Origin: Prochlorococcus sp. AG-363-O06
Lineage (GTDB): Bacteria > Cyanobacteriota > Cyanobacteriia > PCC-6307 > Cyanobiaceae
NCBI GenBank assembly: GCA_003280085.1
Contig: QCFY01000005.1
Location: 23,058-87,057 of the forward strand
Direction: 5' to 3'
Length of the DNA: 64,000 nucleotides
The position numbers and the translations under genes are program-made. Position 1 is the stretch's first letter. Each line of letters starts with the position of its first letter. Under the pieces are notes generated by a model, which worked only from the letters and a program-made list of their open reading frames with translations, did no database searches and was not told the DNA's origin. This document shows, piece by piece, positions 15,391 to 26,062 of this stretch.

Positions 15391-16479
15391 ATGACTAGTG
15401 CCGATGAAGCAACAATAGCGCTTAAGCAGATCAAAGATGCTGGTAGTGGGAAGTCTGTATTAGATCTTGGGTGGATTGAATTACTTGATTTCAGGCCTCC
15501 AAAGGCGGTAATTCGTATGAAGTTGCCAGGTTTTGCACAAAACCAGAGAGATCGACTGGCTGGAGAAATTAAAAATTCTTTAGAAGCTTTAGATGGTATT
15601 GAACAGGTTCAGATTGAAATTGCCAACTCTCAAAACACTTCTCCTATAGGTCAGGCTGGCCATGGACAACCTGCTCCGATGCAGGACATCCCAGGTGTCA
15701 AGAAGGTGATTGCAGTTAGTAGTGGCAAAGGAGGTGTTGGCAAGAGTACGGTTTCAGTGAATTTAGCTTGTGCTTTTTCTTCTCATGGATTACGGGTAGG
15801 TTTATTAGATGCAGATATTTATGGTCCAAATATTCCTACTATGCTTGGTGTATCTGATAAGACTCCAGAAGTTCAAGGTGAAGGGGCAGATCAAAAAATA
15901 ATTCCTATAAAAGCTCATGGAGTCTCCATGGTTTCTATGGGATTGCTCATTGATGATAATCAACCTGTTGTTTGGCGAGGCCCAATGTTGAATGGAATTA
16001 TTAGACAATTCCTTTATCAGACTTGTTGGGGTGAATTAGATGTTTTAGTCGTAGATCTGCCCCCCGGTACAGGGGATGCTCAGCTTTCTCTTGCTCAGTC
16101 AGTCCCAATGGCAGGAGTTCTAATTGTGACTACTCCACAAAAAGTTTCTCTTCAAGATGCTGGTAGAGGGTTGGCTATGTTTAAACAAATGAATGTGCCT
16201 GTGCTTGGTGTTGTTGAAAATATGACTGCTTTTGTTCCACCTGAAGATCAAACCAAAAGTTATGCATTGTTCGGCTCTGGAGGGGGCAAACTGCTTTCCA
16301 GCCAAAACTCGGTGCCATTATTGGCGGAAATCCCAATCGAAATGCCAGTTCAAGAAGGAGGTGATCAAGGACAACCCATTCTGAAAAGTCAGCCATTATC
16401 AAGAAGCTCTAAAGTTTTTAAGCAACTTGCAAAAAGCGTTTTAGAAGAATTAGAAAAAAGAACCTCAGATGTTTTTTAA
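15391..16479 (+). CDS. mrp: Mrp/ApbC/NBP35-family iron-sulfur cluster carrier ATPase
   Basis: A 362-residue P-loop ATPase thought to load Fe-S clusters onto apo-proteins. An N-terminal DUF59 (MIP18-like) domain spans about 1-85. The ATPase core has VIAVSSGKGGVGKSTVSVNLA (deviant Walker A, about 107-127), LLDADIYGPNIPTMLG and DLPPGTGDAQLSLAQ. The C-terminal VVENMTAFVPPE lacks the CxxC seen in many bacterial Mrp proteins, which I recall as usual for cyanobacterial forms. The stop overlaps the rodA start by 11 bases. Confidence 0.92.
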   Translation: MTSADEATIALKQIKDAGSGKSVLDLGWIELLDFRPPKAVIRMKLPGFAQNQRDRLAGEIKNSLEALDGIEQVQIEIANSQNTSPIGQAGHGQPAPMQDIPGVKKVIAVSSGKGGVGKSTVSVNLACAFSSHGLRVGLLDADIYGPNIPTMLGVSDKTPEVQGEGADQKIIPIKAHGVSMVSMGLLIDDNQPVVWRGPMLNGIIRQFLYQTCWGELDVLVVDLPPGTGDAQLSLAQSVPMAGVLIVTTPQKVSLQDAGRGLAMFKQMNVPVLGVVENMTAFVPPEDQTKSYALFGSGGGKLLSSQNSVPLLAEIPIEMPVQEGGDQGQPILKSQPLSRSSKVFKQLAKSVLEELEKRTSDVF

Positions 16480-17749
16480 GCTTTTAAAATCTTTTCGTAA
16501 AAAGAAAACAATTTTAGCCTATAATTCAAAAGATAAGACGGTAAAGAGTGATTATTTTTTATGGGGTGTACCGCTTTCCCTATGCGCTTTGTCCGGTATA
16601 TTAATAGCTAGTACACAAAGGCAAGTTGCTTTTGCTGAATGGTATCAACATTGGCTAATTGCAGGCGTTGGGATATTAATTGCATTGACGATTGCCCAGT
16701 TGCCTCTTGAAAGACTTCGCCCGTTCTTGGTCCCATTTTATTGGATAACAGTTGTTAGCTTACTTGCAGTTCGTTTGGTTGGCACATCTGCATTAGGTGC
16801 ACAGAGATGGCTGAGTTTTGGTGGAATAAATTTACAACCTTCAGAATTTGCAAAAATAATAGTGATACTTCTCCTTGCATCTGTACTTGAGAATCATCAG
16901 ATTGAAGCACCAAAAAATTTAGTGAAGCCTATAAGTGTCATTTTGTTGCCTTGGATGTTGGTATTTATTCAGCCTGATTTGGGGACTTCGCTTGTATTTG
17001 GTGCAGTGCTTTTGGCAATGCTTTATTGGGCCGGAACCCCCGCTGAGTGGATCTTATTGGCACTTTCTTTAATATTGACTGCAGTTTTGTCAGGAGCATT
17101 GCCCTTGGCTTTGATTCTGTGGATTCCTTTTTTGGGAATTTTGGCTTATCGTTCATTGCCTTATAGGCGCATTGCTGCCGCTTTATCTATGCTTATTCAA
17201 GGCATAGTTGCAGTACTGACTCCATGGTTTTGGCTTAATGCATTAAAGGACTATCAGAGAGATCGTTTGGTCCTTTTCCTAGACCCAACAAAAGATCCAT
17301 TGGGAGGAGGATATCACTTGCTCCAAAGTCAAGTAGGTATTGGATCAGGAGGGATTTTTGGGACTGGTTTGATGCAAGGTCATTTGACAAAGTTGCGTTT
17401 TATTCCTGAACAACATACAGATTTTATTTTTAGTGCTTTAGGAGAGGAATTAGGCTTTATGGGAACCACTTTTGTTATAGGAGCTTTTCTACTTCTAATA
17501 GTTCGATTACTAAAGATTGCAAGATATGCAAGAACAGACTTTGAGTCTTTGGTTGTCATTGGCATTGCGGCAATGTTGATGTTTCAGGTAGTTGTCAACA
17601 TTTTTATGACGATTGGTCTTGGGCCAGTTACTGGGATACCCCTTCCATTTATGAGTTATGGACGCTCTGCTTTATTAATGAACTTTATTGCATTAGGACT
17701 TTGTCTTTCTATATCTAGACGGGGACATGTTGTGAGTACAAACTGGTGA
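16469..17749 (+). CDS. rodA: RodA/FtsW-family peptidoglycan glycosyltransferase (SEDS)
   Basis: A 426-residue polytopic membrane protein of the SEDS family that polymerises lipid II for cell-wall elongation. Signatures are LSFGGINLQPSEFAKI (about 112-127), FIQPDLGTSLVFGAV (about 165), GSGGIFGTGLMQGHLTKLRFIPEQHTDFIFSALGEELGF (about 291-330) and GIPLPFMSYGRSALLMNF near the C-terminus. The start lies inside the mrp stop region (11-base overlap) and the stop overlaps the next start as GTGA, so mrp, rodA and the kinase-like gene form a tight operon. Confidence 0.95.
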   Translation: MFFKLLKSFRKKKTILAYNSKDKTVKSDYFLWGVPLSLCALSGILIASTQRQVAFAEWYQHWLIAGVGILIALTIAQLPLERLRPFLVPFYWITVVSLLAVRLVGTSALGAQRWLSFGGINLQPSEFAKIIVILLLASVLENHQIEAPKNLVKPISVILLPWMLVFIQPDLGTSLVFGAVLLAMLYWAGTPAEWILLALSLILTAVLSGALPLALILWIPFLGILAYRSLPYRRIAAALSMLIQGIVAVLTPWFWLNALKDYQRDRLVLFLDPTKDPLGGGYHLLQSQVGIGSGGIFGTGLMQGHLTKLRFIPEQHTDFIFSALGEELGFMGTTFVIGAFLLLIVRLLKIARYARTDFESLVVIGIAAMLMFQVVVNIFMTIGLGPVTGIPLPFMSYGRSALLMNFIALGLCLSISRRGHVVSTNW

Positions 17750-19125
17750 ATAATTTAATTTCATTAATTGCGTTTCAAAATCGAATGGCAAAGGGTTTAC
17801 CTCTTGGTCAATGCGATGAACCAACTGTAAGGAGGCTTTGGTGGGCAGCCCTTGAGACTTTGCAGGAGGATATTTTGGGTCCAATGGAATTAAAGAAAGG
17901 TTTATGGCTAGCTGCGCCACTTCCAGCTTTATATGAACCAAAATTGTTGGATCGATTCAAAGGATGGGTTTGGGCTCCAGATCAATTAGAAAGTTTGCAA
18001 TTTTCAAAAACAGGTTTTTTGTTGCCAAGCCGCACTAGTACTAATCCTAAAAAAAAACCAACAGAAAGAGCTAGTTATATTCGTTTTCCTTTGCTTGAAA
18101 TGGATGGGAGCGACCCTTTCTTGATGATTATTACCCCTGAGCTGCAAGTAGCTTTGGCACTACAAGGGCAGTCAGGAAAAAGAAAATTTCTTATTAGAAG
18201 TGATCAAGAGACAATCAGTGATTTATTAGAAATGCTTGATCAAAGACTCAAGTATGAGGCTGGAGATCTTGCGGCTGGTCTGAGAGAAGAATTAGCTGCA
18301 CTTGGCCAATTGCAAAGCAGTGAATCTTTAGAAAAAGTTTTTTGGCCACTTTTATCCGAAAGACTTGCCTATCTGGCTCCAACTCTTGCGATTCAAACCT
18401 TTTCAGAAAGCACTACTTCAGAAAAGCATTTATTTGAAAACTCTGGGGAAATTTCACTACTTGAGGCATTGACCCATGAAATTCGTACTCCTTTAGCAAC
18501 TATTAGAACCCTTATACGTTCACTTTTAAAACGTAATAATTTCAATCCAATTGTTATTAACCGTTTAAAACAGATTGATGCAGTTTGTACTGAGCAAATA
18601 GATAGATTTGGTTTGATATTTAATGCCGCAGAATTGCAAAGAGAGAATTCAAACACTTCAAACTTGGCAAGTACTGATCTTGGTCGAATGCTAGAGATTC
18701 TTCATCAGGGATGGAGTGAGCAGCTTGAACATAGAGGTATAAAAGTTATTTTAGATATAACCCCAGACTTGCCAAAGGTTTTAAGTGACCCTCAGAGATT
18801 GGAGTTGATGCTTGGTGGATTAATCGATCGGAATACTAGAGGCTTGAAATCAGGAGGAATTGTTGTTTTGGAGCTTCGTCCTGCTGGACAACGTCTCAAG
18901 CTCCAAATTCTTAACCAATTAACAAATGATGATGTGAAGCCTTCGGATGAAGTGAAACCAGATTCTGCTCTTGGTCCGGTACTGAGCTGGAATCCTGGGA
19001 CAGGAAGCTTGCAGTTGAGCAAGGCAGCCACTCAAAGGCTTTTGGCTAGTTTGGGTGGGCGATTGACTCATCGCAGGGATAGTGGAATGACCGTATTTTT
19101 TCCAATTTCTGAGGTTAAAAATTGA
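17746..19125 (+). CDS. Histidine-kinase-like sensor protein with divergent ATPase domain
   Basis: 459 residues starting at GTG 17746, which overlaps the rodA stop. There are no membrane segments. An N-terminal sensory region (about 20-220, with FLMIITPELQVALALQG resembling a GAF/DICT-type strand) precedes a clear dimerisation box, LTHEIRTPLATIRTLIRS (about 243-260), with the phosphorylatable His. The ATPase part is divergent: the N-box place reads LIDRNTRG, no DxGxG G1 box is seen, and only SLQLSKAATQRLLASLGGRL resembles the G2 region. I infer a soluble Hik2/CSK-type sensor kinase family member, but this identity is uncertain. No response regulator adjoins it. Confidence 0.7.
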   Translation: MNNLISLIAFQNRMAKGLPLGQCDEPTVRRLWWAALETLQEDILGPMELKKGLWLAAPLPALYEPKLLDRFKGWVWAPDQLESLQFSKTGFLLPSRTSTNPKKKPTERASYIRFPLLEMDGSDPFLMIITPELQVALALQGQSGKRKFLIRSDQETISDLLEMLDQRLKYEAGDLAAGLREELAALGQLQSSESLEKVFWPLLSERLAYLAPTLAIQTFSESTTSEKHLFENSGEISLLEALTHEIRTPLATIRTLIRSLLKRNNFNPIVINRLKQIDAVCTEQIDRFGLIFNAAELQRENSNTSNLASTDLGRMLEILHQGWSEQLEHRGIKVILDITPDLPKVLSDPQRLELMLGGLIDRNTRGLKSGGIVVLELRPAGQRLKLQILNQLTNDDVKPSDEVKPDSALGPVLSWNPGTGSLQLSKAATQRLLASLGGRLTHRRDSGMTVFFPISEVKN

Positions 19126-19242
19126 TTTTTTTTTGTTGCTCAATGTTGACGGGTGTGAAGGTTGTGACCCATAAGTGTCATAGAGCACAAAACCTAGTGC
19201 TACTTTGCACTTGAACCGGCTTGCTGATTTTCGAGGACATTC

Positions 19243-19671
19243 ATGACTGAACAGGCCCTGAAAGGTAGTCTCCCCCAATGCATTGGCAGTACCGGTGGAC
19301 TCCTCAATGCTGCGGAAACAGAAGAAAAGTATGCCATCACCTGGAGCAGTACAAAAGCTCAGGCTTTTGAACTTCCTACAGGAGGAGCGGCATTGATGAA
19401 TGAGGGTGACAACCTCATGTACTTTGCTCGTAAAGAGCAATGTTTAGCCCTTGGAACCCAGCTCAGAGGGTTTAAACCAAGGATCGAGGATTACAAGATC
19501 TACCGCATTTTTCCTGGTGGCGATACTGAGTTTCTTCACCCTAAAGATGGCGTTTTCCCTGAGAAAGTTAATGAAGGCCGCCCTATCGTTAATCACAATC
19601 CAAGAAGAATTGGTGAAAACGTAAACCCAGCAAGTATCAAGTTCAGTGGAAAAAGCACCTTTGACTCTTGA
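19243..19671 (+). CDS. psaD: Photosystem I subunit II (PsaD)
   Basis: The 142-residue stromal-side photosystem I subunit that docks ferredoxin and stabilises PsaC. The whole sequence fits the family: [26 protein letters not shown] (about 9-34), [34 protein letters not shown] and [29 protein letters not shown]. The length is normal for cyanobacteria. It is monocistronic, with a likely terminator overlapping its stop. Confidence 0.98.
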   Translation: MTEQALKGSLPQCIGSTGGLLNAAETEEKYAITWSSTKAQAFELPTGGAALMNEGDNLMYFARKEQCLALGTQLRGFKPRIEDYKIYRIFPGGDTEFLHPKDGVFPEKVNEGRPIVNHNPRRIGENVNPASIKFSGKSTFDS

Positions 19672-19684
19672 GTTGCTTTTTTTG
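19650..19684 (+). terminator. Rho-independent terminator of psaD
   Basis: AAAAAGCA (19650-19657) pairs with TGCTTTTT (19674-19681), with an inner ACTC-TT-GAGT stem and a seven-base T-run. It overlaps the psaD stop codon, an economical arrangement. Confidence 0.7.
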
Positions 19685-19735
19685 AATTCTCCATTAGAGC
19701 TCTAATTTTTGGGCACCAGCTGCCATGATTCACTC

Positions 19736-21262
19736 ATGTACAGCTCAGATCGTGCCACATTTTTAGAATCAGCCGCTAATGGGGCTAACTTTATTCCTCT
19801 GGTTAAAAGTTGGCCTGCTGATTTAGAGACTCCAGTAACTACCTGGCTAAAAGTTGGCTATGGCCAGCCTCCAGGGGTTTTACTGGAGTCAATTGAAGGT
19901 GGAGAACGGATAGGGAGATGGAGTGTTGTCGCTTCAGATCCGTTGTGGATTGCTACAGCTAGCGGCAACAATTTAAGGCGTGTTTGGAGAGATGGTTGTG
20001 TTGACGACCTACGAGGGAACCCATTTGAGGTTTTAAGGAATTTCCTTTCGCCATATAAACCTTCCAAGCTCAATGGCTTGCCTTCTTTAGGCCAACTTTA
20101 TGGAATTTGGGGTTATGAATTGATCAAGTGGATAGAACCTTCAGTCTCAACTCATGAGAGTAGTTCTGAGTTGATACCTGATGGTATTTGGATGATGATG
20201 GATAGCATTTTGATATTTGATCAAGTAAAGCGAATTATTTCAGCAGTTTCTTATGTTGATTTAACAAGAGGAGATTCTGTAGACATCGCTTATGAAGATG
20301 CAATTAATAGATTACAAAAACTTGAAGAAAAGATGACTACATCGTTAATAAATATAAAGCCTTTAAAATGGAACTTGAATCAGGGGACTGCTATTAATAC
20401 AAAAAGTAATTTTACTAGAGCTGACTTTGAAGCTGCAGTTGAACTTGCTAAAAAAAATATAGCTAATGGTGATATTTTTCAGCTTGTACTTAGTCAGAAA
20501 TTAGAAACTCAAGTTGAGCAGGAACCATTTGATTTATATAGAAGCTTGAGAATGGTCAACCCATCACCTTATATGGCATTTTTTGATTTTGGTGATTGGC
20601 AGTTGATTGGATCAAGTCCTGAAGTGATGGTAAAAGCTGAACCATTGCCAGGAAATAAAGGAGTTAAAGCAAGCCTTCGACCAATTGCGGGAACTCGCCA
20701 AAGAGGAAAAACAGATGAAGAAGATTTGCAATTGGAAAAAGAACTTTTGTCTGATCCAAAGGAAAGGGCAGAGCATGTCATGTTGGTTGACCTTGGAAGG
20801 AATGATTTGGGAAGAGTTTGTAGGGCAGGGAGTGTTCTAGTGAAGGAGTTAATGGTGATTGAAAGGTACTCACATGTGATGCATATAGTGAGTGAAGTGG
20901 AAGGGTTGTTGATGGAAAAAATGGATGTCTGGGATTTGCTTATGGCTTCTTTCCCTGCAGGGACTGTCAGTGGTGCACCTAAGATTAGGGCGATGCAACT
21001 TATTAATCAGCTAGAGAAAGAATCTAGAGGACCTTATTCAGGGGTTTATGGCTCTATGGATTTAAATGGAGCATTAAATACTGCAATTACTATTAGGACA
21101 ATGGTTGTACGCAAAAATTCAAATGGGGGATCAGTTGTTCAAGTTCAAGCAGGTGCTGGAGTTGTTGCTGATTCAATTGCTAGTTCTGAGTTTCAAGAAA
21201 CGCTAAATAAGGCTCAAGGAATTCTTACTTCGATAGCTTGTCTAGAAGCTCAGAAGTTATGA
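19736..21262 (+). CDS. trpE: Anthranilate synthase component I
   Basis: A 508-residue chorismate-binding enzyme making anthranilate with glutamine-derived ammonia (tryptophan pathway). Signatures are NIANGDIFQLVLSQKLE (about 240), YMAFFDFGDWQLIGSSPEVMVK (about 280), LRPIAGTRQRGKTDEEDLQLEKELLSDPKERAEHVMLVDLGRNDLGRV (about 312-360) and SFPAGTVSGAPKIRAM (about 407). ATG 19736 is chosen over the TTG at 19709. The stop overlaps the gshA start as ATGA. Confidence 0.95.
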   Translation: MYSSDRATFLESAANGANFIPLVKSWPADLETPVTTWLKVGYGQPPGVLLESIEGGERIGRWSVVASDPLWIATASGNNLRRVWRDGCVDDLRGNPFEVLRNFLSPYKPSKLNGLPSLGQLYGIWGYELIKWIEPSVSTHESSSELIPDGIWMMMDSILIFDQVKRIISAVSYVDLTRGDSVDIAYEDAINRLQKLEEKMTTSLINIKPLKWNLNQGTAINTKSNFTRADFEAAVELAKKNIANGDIFQLVLSQKLETQVEQEPFDLYRSLRMVNPSPYMAFFDFGDWQLIGSSPEVMVKAEPLPGNKGVKASLRPIAGTRQRGKTDEEDLQLEKELLSDPKERAEHVMLVDLGRNDLGRVCRAGSVLVKELMVIERYSHVMHIVSEVEGLLMEKMDVWDLLMASFPAGTVSGAPKIRAMQLINQLEKESRGPYSGVYGSMDLNGALNTAITIRTMVVRKNSNGGSVVQVQAGAGVVADSIASSEFQETLNKAQGILTSIACLEAQKL

Positions 21263-22401
21263 ACAAAAGTTTTTTACTTAAGGGGTTTGAAGTTGAGCTA
21301 TTTACCGGTCGTCAGACCGGCGAAAATGTTGGTATATCAGAATTAATTACTCAAGAACTTAGTGAATTTGTGCAAGAGCCTGATCACCGAAATATTGAGT
21401 ATATTACAAGTCCTATTTCAGAATATTCCCTACTTAAGAAGGGACTTGTTATTCCTAGAATAAAGCTTCGTAATTGGTTGGAATCTAAAGGTCTGACGAT
21501 ATTACCAGGGAGCACATTAAGTCTTGGTGATAGTAGTAAGTTTGAACGTGCAGATCCTTGCAATCCATATCATGATTTAATTGAAAAGGAATATGGAACT
21601 CGTGTAGTAACAGCTAGCATTCATATTAATTTAGGGATTGAAGATTTATCAGTTCTTTTTGCTGCTTTGCGTCTGGTGCGATGTGAAGCATCTTTATTCT
21701 TGTCAGCAAGTGCTAGCTCTCCTTTCTTGGATGGAAATTTGACTGGTGCGCATTCTCAGCGCTGGCTTCAATTTCCGCTCACTCCTCAAGTGGTGCCTAT
21801 TTTTGTAGATCATTCTCATTATGTTAGTTGGGTAGAAGACCAATTAAAGACTGGGAAAATGTGGAATGAGCGCCACTTATGGACCTCTGTAAGGCCTAAT
21901 GGACCAAACCGACCATACGAATTGAATCGTCTTGAATTAAGAATATGTGATTTGATCACTAACTGTGATTTGCTTTTAGCTGTTACGGCTTTGTTGGAAT
22001 TACGGATTTTGCGCCTTTGTGAGAGTCCAAGTCAGTTTGATCCATTGCAAGCTAGCAAGTTGACTGTAAATGAACTTTCAGATTTAAGTGATATGAATGA
22101 TGCCTCAGCTGCTAGAAATAGTCTGGATGCAGTTTTGCATCATTGGGTAGACGGAAAACCTGTGCTTTGTCGTGATTGGCTTCGAGAATTATTAGATGAT
22201 GTTAGTCCACTTGCAAGTGAGATGAATTTAACCGAAAAAATTTCACCTTTGGTAAATCTTTTGGAGCAAGGAAATCAGGCTATGAAATGGATGGGAGGTC
22301 TAAAGAGTGGCAAAACAATTCAGGCTGTGCTGCAAGAAGATATGTTGGAAATGGAATTAGAAGAAACTAGCTATATAAAAGTTGCAGGCATGTTGGGGTA
22401 A
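21259..22401 (+). CDS. gshA: Glutamate-cysteine ligase, cyanobacterial type
   Basis: A 380-residue enzyme for the first step of glutathione synthesis. It begins [25 protein letters not shown] and contains [48 protein letters not shown] (about 86-135), the substrate-binding core of the cyanobacterial GCL family, and [22 protein letters not shown]. The ATG at 21259 overlaps the trpE stop by four bases. ppc follows after two bases, so trpE-gshA-ppc is probably cotranscribed. Confidence 0.88.
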   Translation: MNKSFLLKGFEVELFTGRQTGENVGISELITQELSEFVQEPDHRNIEYITSPISEYSLLKKGLVIPRIKLRNWLESKGLTILPGSTLSLGDSSKFERADPCNPYHDLIEKEYGTRVVTASIHINLGIEDLSVLFAALRLVRCEASLFLSASASSPFLDGNLTGAHSQRWLQFPLTPQVVPIFVDHSHYVSWVEDQLKTGKMWNERHLWTSVRPNGPNRPYELNRLELRICDLITNCDLLLAVTALLELRILRLCESPSQFDPLQASKLTVNELSDLSDMNDASAARNSLDAVLHHWVDGKPVLCRDWLRELLDDVSPLASEMNLTEKISPLVNLLEQGNQAMKWMGGLKSGKTIQAVLQEDMLEMELEETSYIKVAGMLG

Positions 22402-22403
22402 AT

Positions 22404-25400
22404 ATGTCTAAGAAGGATTTTGAGATCGCATCTATGGATAAATCGCCTGAACAATTTGCTCAGTCGAGTACATCCACTATCCAAGACAAGGAACCTGAGA
22501 CTGGCCGTTTACTACAACATCGACTGGAACTAGTTGAGGACCTTTGGCAGACCGTCTTGCGAAGCGAATGTCCACCTGAGCAAACTGAAAGGCTCTTAAG
22601 ACTTAAGCATTTGAGCGATCCAATTGCATTTGAAGGAACTGATTACAACACTACTAGCGATGAAATTGTTCTTTTAATACGTGAGATGGATCTTGCTGAG
22701 GCAATTTCTGCAGCGAGGGCCTTTTCGCTATATTTCCAGCTGGTTAATATTCTCGAGCAGAGAATTGAAGAAGATAGTTATTTAGCAAGTATTACACTTT
22801 CAAGTGATCCGAAGGACCAGAAGAGTGCATTAGACCCATTTGCCCCACCCCTTGCTAGTCAGACAGAACCTGCAACATTTCGGGAGCTTTTTGAACGACT
22901 TCGTCGGTTAAATGTTCCGCCTGCGCAGTTGGAATCATTGCTACAAGAAATGGATATTCGTTTGGTATTTACTGCTCACCCAACCGAGATTGTTAGACAT
23001 ACTGTTCGTCACAAGCAAAGACGTGTTGCTAGTCTTTTGCAGCAACTTCAAGCTGATTCTTTAACTACTGTTCAAGAGAAAGAAATCATTAGAAGGCAAC
23101 TTGAAGAGGAAATCCGCCTTTGGTGGCGAACTGATGAATTACATCAGTTCAAGCCTAGTGTGTTAGATGAAGTCGACTATGCATTGCATTACTTTCAGCA
23201 GGTTTTGTTTGATGCGATGCCGCAACTTCGTAGACGTATTGGCTCCGCATTGGCTGGAAGTTATCCAGATGTTCAAGTGCCTCAGGAGGCATTTTGCACA
23301 TTTGGCTCTTGGGTGGGCTCTGATAGGGATGGCAATCCATCAGTTACCCCAGAAATTACTTGGAGAACGGCGTGTTATCAGCGCCAACTAATGTTGGAAA
23401 GGTATATAGCAGCCGTTCATGCGCTTAGGGATCAATTAAGTATCTCTATGCAGTGGAGTCAAGTAAGTGCTCCGCTTCTCGAGTCTCTGGAGATGGATAG
23501 ACTTAGATTCCCTGAGGTTTATGAGGAAAGAGCTGCTCGTTATCGACTGGAACCATATCGTTTGAAATTGAGTTACACCTTGGAAAGGCTTCGCCTCACT
23601 CAAGAACGGAATCAACAACTTGCCGAAGCAGGGTGGCAGCCAATCCCTGAAGTTCTTAACTCCACAACTTCTTTAAATAGCTCGTCAGAATATTTGCACT
23701 ATGGATCAGTTGCTGAATTTCGTGGCGACTTGGAGCTTATTCGTAATAGTTTAGTTAGCACTGAACTTAGCTGTGAACAGTTAGATACTTTGTTAACTCA
23801 AGTGCATATTTTTGGATTCTCTTTGGCGAGTTTAGATATACGCCAAGAAAGTACTAGGCATAGTGATGCACTTGATGAATTAACTCAATTCTTGAAGCTT
23901 CCTAAAGCTTATGAGGCAATGACAGAGAAAGAAAAGGTTGAATGGTTAATGCAGGAGCTGCAGACTCGAAGACCTTTAATCCCTGCAGCTGTTGAGTGGT
24001 CTGATAGTACATCTGAAACCGTAGCTGTATTTAAGATGCTTCATCGGCTACAAGAAGAGTTTGGTAGTCGAATCTGTCGTACATATGTCATTTCAATGAG
24101 CCATACAGTTTCTGATCTTCTAGAAGTATTGTTATTAGCAAAAGAGGTTGGCTTAGTTGATTCAACCTCGTGTACTTCGGATTTATTAATTGTTCCTTTA
24201 TTTGAAACTGTAGAAGATCTTCAGCATGCGCCTTCTGTCATGGAGGAGCTTTTCAAATCAGAGGTTTATAGAAACTTGTTGCCACGCGTTGGGGATCAAA
24301 TACAACCATTGCAAGAATTGATGCTTGGATATTCAGATAGTAATAAAGACTCTGGCTTCCTTTCTAGTAATTGGGAGATTCATCAGGCTCAGATAGCTCT
24401 TCAGGATTTAGCTAGTAGGCATGGTGTTGCGTTGCGCTTATTTCATGGCCGTGGGGGCTCTGTTGGTCGAGGTGGTGGACCTGCTTATCAAGCAATACTT
24501 GCTCAACCCAGTGGAACACTTCAAGGCCGTATAAAAATTACTGAGCAAGGAGAAGTTTTAGCTTCTAAATATAGCCTCCCGGAATTGGCTTTATATAACT
24601 TAGAAACAGTTACAACGGCAGTTTTGCAGAACAGTCTAGTGACTAATAAATTAGATGCTACGCCAAGTTGGAATCAATTAATGACACGTTTGGCTGCAAC
24701 CTCTAGGGAGCATTATCGTGCATTAGTTCATGACAATCCTGACTTGGTTGCATTCTTTCAAGAGGTAACCCCGATAGAAGAGATAAGTAAGTTACAGATT
24801 TCTAGTCGACCTGCAAGGCGGAAAAGTGGAGCTAAAGATCTTTCTAGCCTTAGAGCAATTCCTTGGGTTTTTGGTTGGACACAGAGTCGTTTCTTGCTGC
24901 CTAGTTGGTTTGGAGTTGGCACAGCCCTAGCTCAAGAGGTGAAAACTGACTCTTGCCAGTTAGATCTTTTGCGAAGACTGCATCAGCGATGGCCATTTTT
25001 CCGAATGCTGATTTCTAAAGTTGAGATGACACTTTCAAAAGTAGATTTAGAATTAGCAAGGCATTATGTAACCAGCCTAGGGAGAGAGGAAAATCGTGAA
25101 GCCTTTAGCAAGATATATCAAATTATCTCTGACGAATATACGCTTACTAGAAGTTTAGTTCTTGATATCACCGGTAAAGATAAGCTTTTAAGTTCTGACC
25201 CAGCATTGCAGTTATCAGTTGATCTTCGTAATAGAACAATTGTTCCTTTAGGCTTCTTGCAGGTTGCGTTGCTTCGTAGATTGCGAGATCAAAATAGACA
25301 ACCACCAATTACTGAATCGCCAGAAGAATTTAATGATAATGGCCGTACATATAGTAGGAGTGAATTATTACGAGGTGCTTTATTGACAATTAATGGGATT

Positions 25401-25427
25401 GCTGCAGGCATGAGGAATACAGGTTAA
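22404..25427 (+). CDS. ppc: Phosphoenolpyruvate carboxylase
   Basis: A 1007-residue cytosolic enzyme that adds bicarbonate to PEP to form oxaloacetate, replenishing the incomplete TCA cycle. The catalytic segments are visible: [20 protein letters not shown] (about 191-210, catalytic His), [12 protein letters not shown] (about 302), [13 protein letters not shown] (about 642-654) and [16 protein letters not shown] (about 683-698). The C-terminus ends [18 protein letters not shown], as is typical. The length is normal for cyanobacteria. Confidence 0.98.
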   Translation: MSKKDFEIASMDKSPEQFAQSSTSTIQDKEPETGRLLQHRLELVEDLWQTVLRSECPPEQTERLLRLKHLSDPIAFEGTDYNTTSDEIVLLIREMDLAEAISAARAFSLYFQLVNILEQRIEEDSYLASITLSSDPKDQKSALDPFAPPLASQTEPATFRELFERLRRLNVPPAQLESLLQEMDIRLVFTAHPTEIVRHTVRHKQRRVASLLQQLQADSLTTVQEKEIIRRQLEEEIRLWWRTDELHQFKPSVLDEVDYALHYFQQVLFDAMPQLRRRIGSALAGSYPDVQVPQEAFCTFGSWVGSDRDGNPSVTPEITWRTACYQRQLMLERYIAAVHALRDQLSISMQWSQVSAPLLESLEMDRLRFPEVYEERAARYRLEPYRLKLSYTLERLRLTQERNQQLAEAGWQPIPEVLNSTTSLNSSSEYLHYGSVAEFRGDLELIRNSLVSTELSCEQLDTLLTQVHIFGFSLASLDIRQESTRHSDALDELTQFLKLPKAYEAMTEKEKVEWLMQELQTRRPLIPAAVEWSDSTSETVAVFKMLHRLQEEFGSRICRTYVISMSHTVSDLLEVLLLAKEVGLVDSTSCTSDLLIVPLFETVEDLQHAPSVMEELFKSEVYRNLLPRVGDQIQPLQELMLGYSDSNKDSGFLSSNWEIHQAQIALQDLASRHGVALRLFHGRGGSVGRGGGPAYQAILAQPSGTLQGRIKITEQGEVLASKYSLPELALYNLETVTTAVLQNSLVTNKLDATPSWNQLMTRLAATSREHYRALVHDNPDLVAFFQEVTPIEEISKLQISSRPARRKSGAKDLSSLRAIPWVFGWTQSRFLLPSWFGVGTALAQEVKTDSCQLDLLRRLHQRWPFFRMLISKVEMTLSKVDLELARHYVTSLGREENREAFSKIYQIISDEYTLTRSLVLDITGKDKLLSSDPALQLSVDLRNRTIVPLGFLQVALLRRLRDQNRQPPITESPEEFNDNGRTYSRSELLRGALLTINGIAAGMRNTG

Positions 25428-25430
25428 GCC

Positions 25431-25886
25431 TTGTTTTCATTTAGAGGAAATTCTCAAGCTCCTTTACTTCCCGAAGGATTTATTTTGGTGACTGATCAAC
25501 CGCCATCATCGCAAGAATTGAATAAATTATTATCTAAGTGTAATGAAAAGACCCATCCTTCTGGTCGTCTTGACTTGGCTTTAAAGAATAGCTTTTGCAA
25601 TTTAAGTATTTTGGAAGAATCTAAAGGGAATCTCGCAGGTTTTATTCGAGCTACAAGTGATAATGGGTTAAATGCAAATTTGTGGAATCTTGTTGCCCAA
25701 CCTGGAAAGCAGCAAGAGTCTTTAACCCTTGTCTTGATTCATAGAATCTTATTAATACTTAGGAGAGATATGCCTGGTTGCAGCATATCAGTATCCGCGC
25801 CTTCTTTTGCTATAAATGCACTTCAAGAACAAGGTTTTTTGCTTGATCCTAATGGGATTAGGGCAATGGGATATAGATTGCGTTAA
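25431..25886 (+). CDS. GNAT-family acetyltransferase-like protein
   Basis: A 151-residue protein, TTG start at 25431, four bases after ppc. The fold pattern fits GNAT: a central strand pair (LAGFIRATSDNGLNANLWNLVAQP), a helix after a poorly conserved acetyl-CoA loop (GKQQESLTLVLIHRILLILRRDMPGCSISVSAP) and the final ALQEQGFLLDPNGIRAMGYRLR. The substrate is unknown. The acetyl-CoA signature (R/QxxGxG/A) is weak, so activity is uncertain. It is probably the last gene of the trpE-gshA-ppc transcript. Confidence 0.65.
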   Translation: MFSFRGNSQAPLLPEGFILVTDQPPSSQELNKLLSKCNEKTHPSGRLDLALKNSFCNLSILEESKGNLAGFIRATSDNGLNANLWNLVAQPGKQQESLTLVLIHRILLILRRDMPGCSISVSAPSFAINALQEQGFLLDPNGIRAMGYRLR

Positions 25887-25905
25887 TTGTTTTTTTCATA
25901 ATTTA

Positions 25906-25979
25906 CGAGCATGGAGGGACTCGAACCCCCGACCCTCAGAACCGGAATCTGATGCTCTATCCAACTGAGCTACATGCCC
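25906..25979 (-). tRNA. trnR: tRNA-Arg (CCG)
   Basis: The minus strand gives acceptor GGGCATG with CATGCTC (one G-T pair), D-arm GCTCAGTTGGATAGAGC, anticodon loop ATTCCGGTT with anticodon CCG, and T-arm GGGGGTTCGAGTCCCTC. The discriminator is G. No CCA is encoded. It lies between the acetyltransferase-like gene and recF. Confidence 0.95.
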
Positions 25980-26062
25980 AAACACTTGGTTTTTAGCCAA
26001 ATGAGATCTACCTTTTAGCAGCTTCAATAGAATTAATCTAGTCATATTTTGCTTTAGGAACG

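Noticed and set aside
15391..16479. Defective Mrp because the C-terminal CxxC is missing
   Set aside because: I recall cyanobacterial Mrp proteins as normally lacking it; all ATPase motifs are intact.
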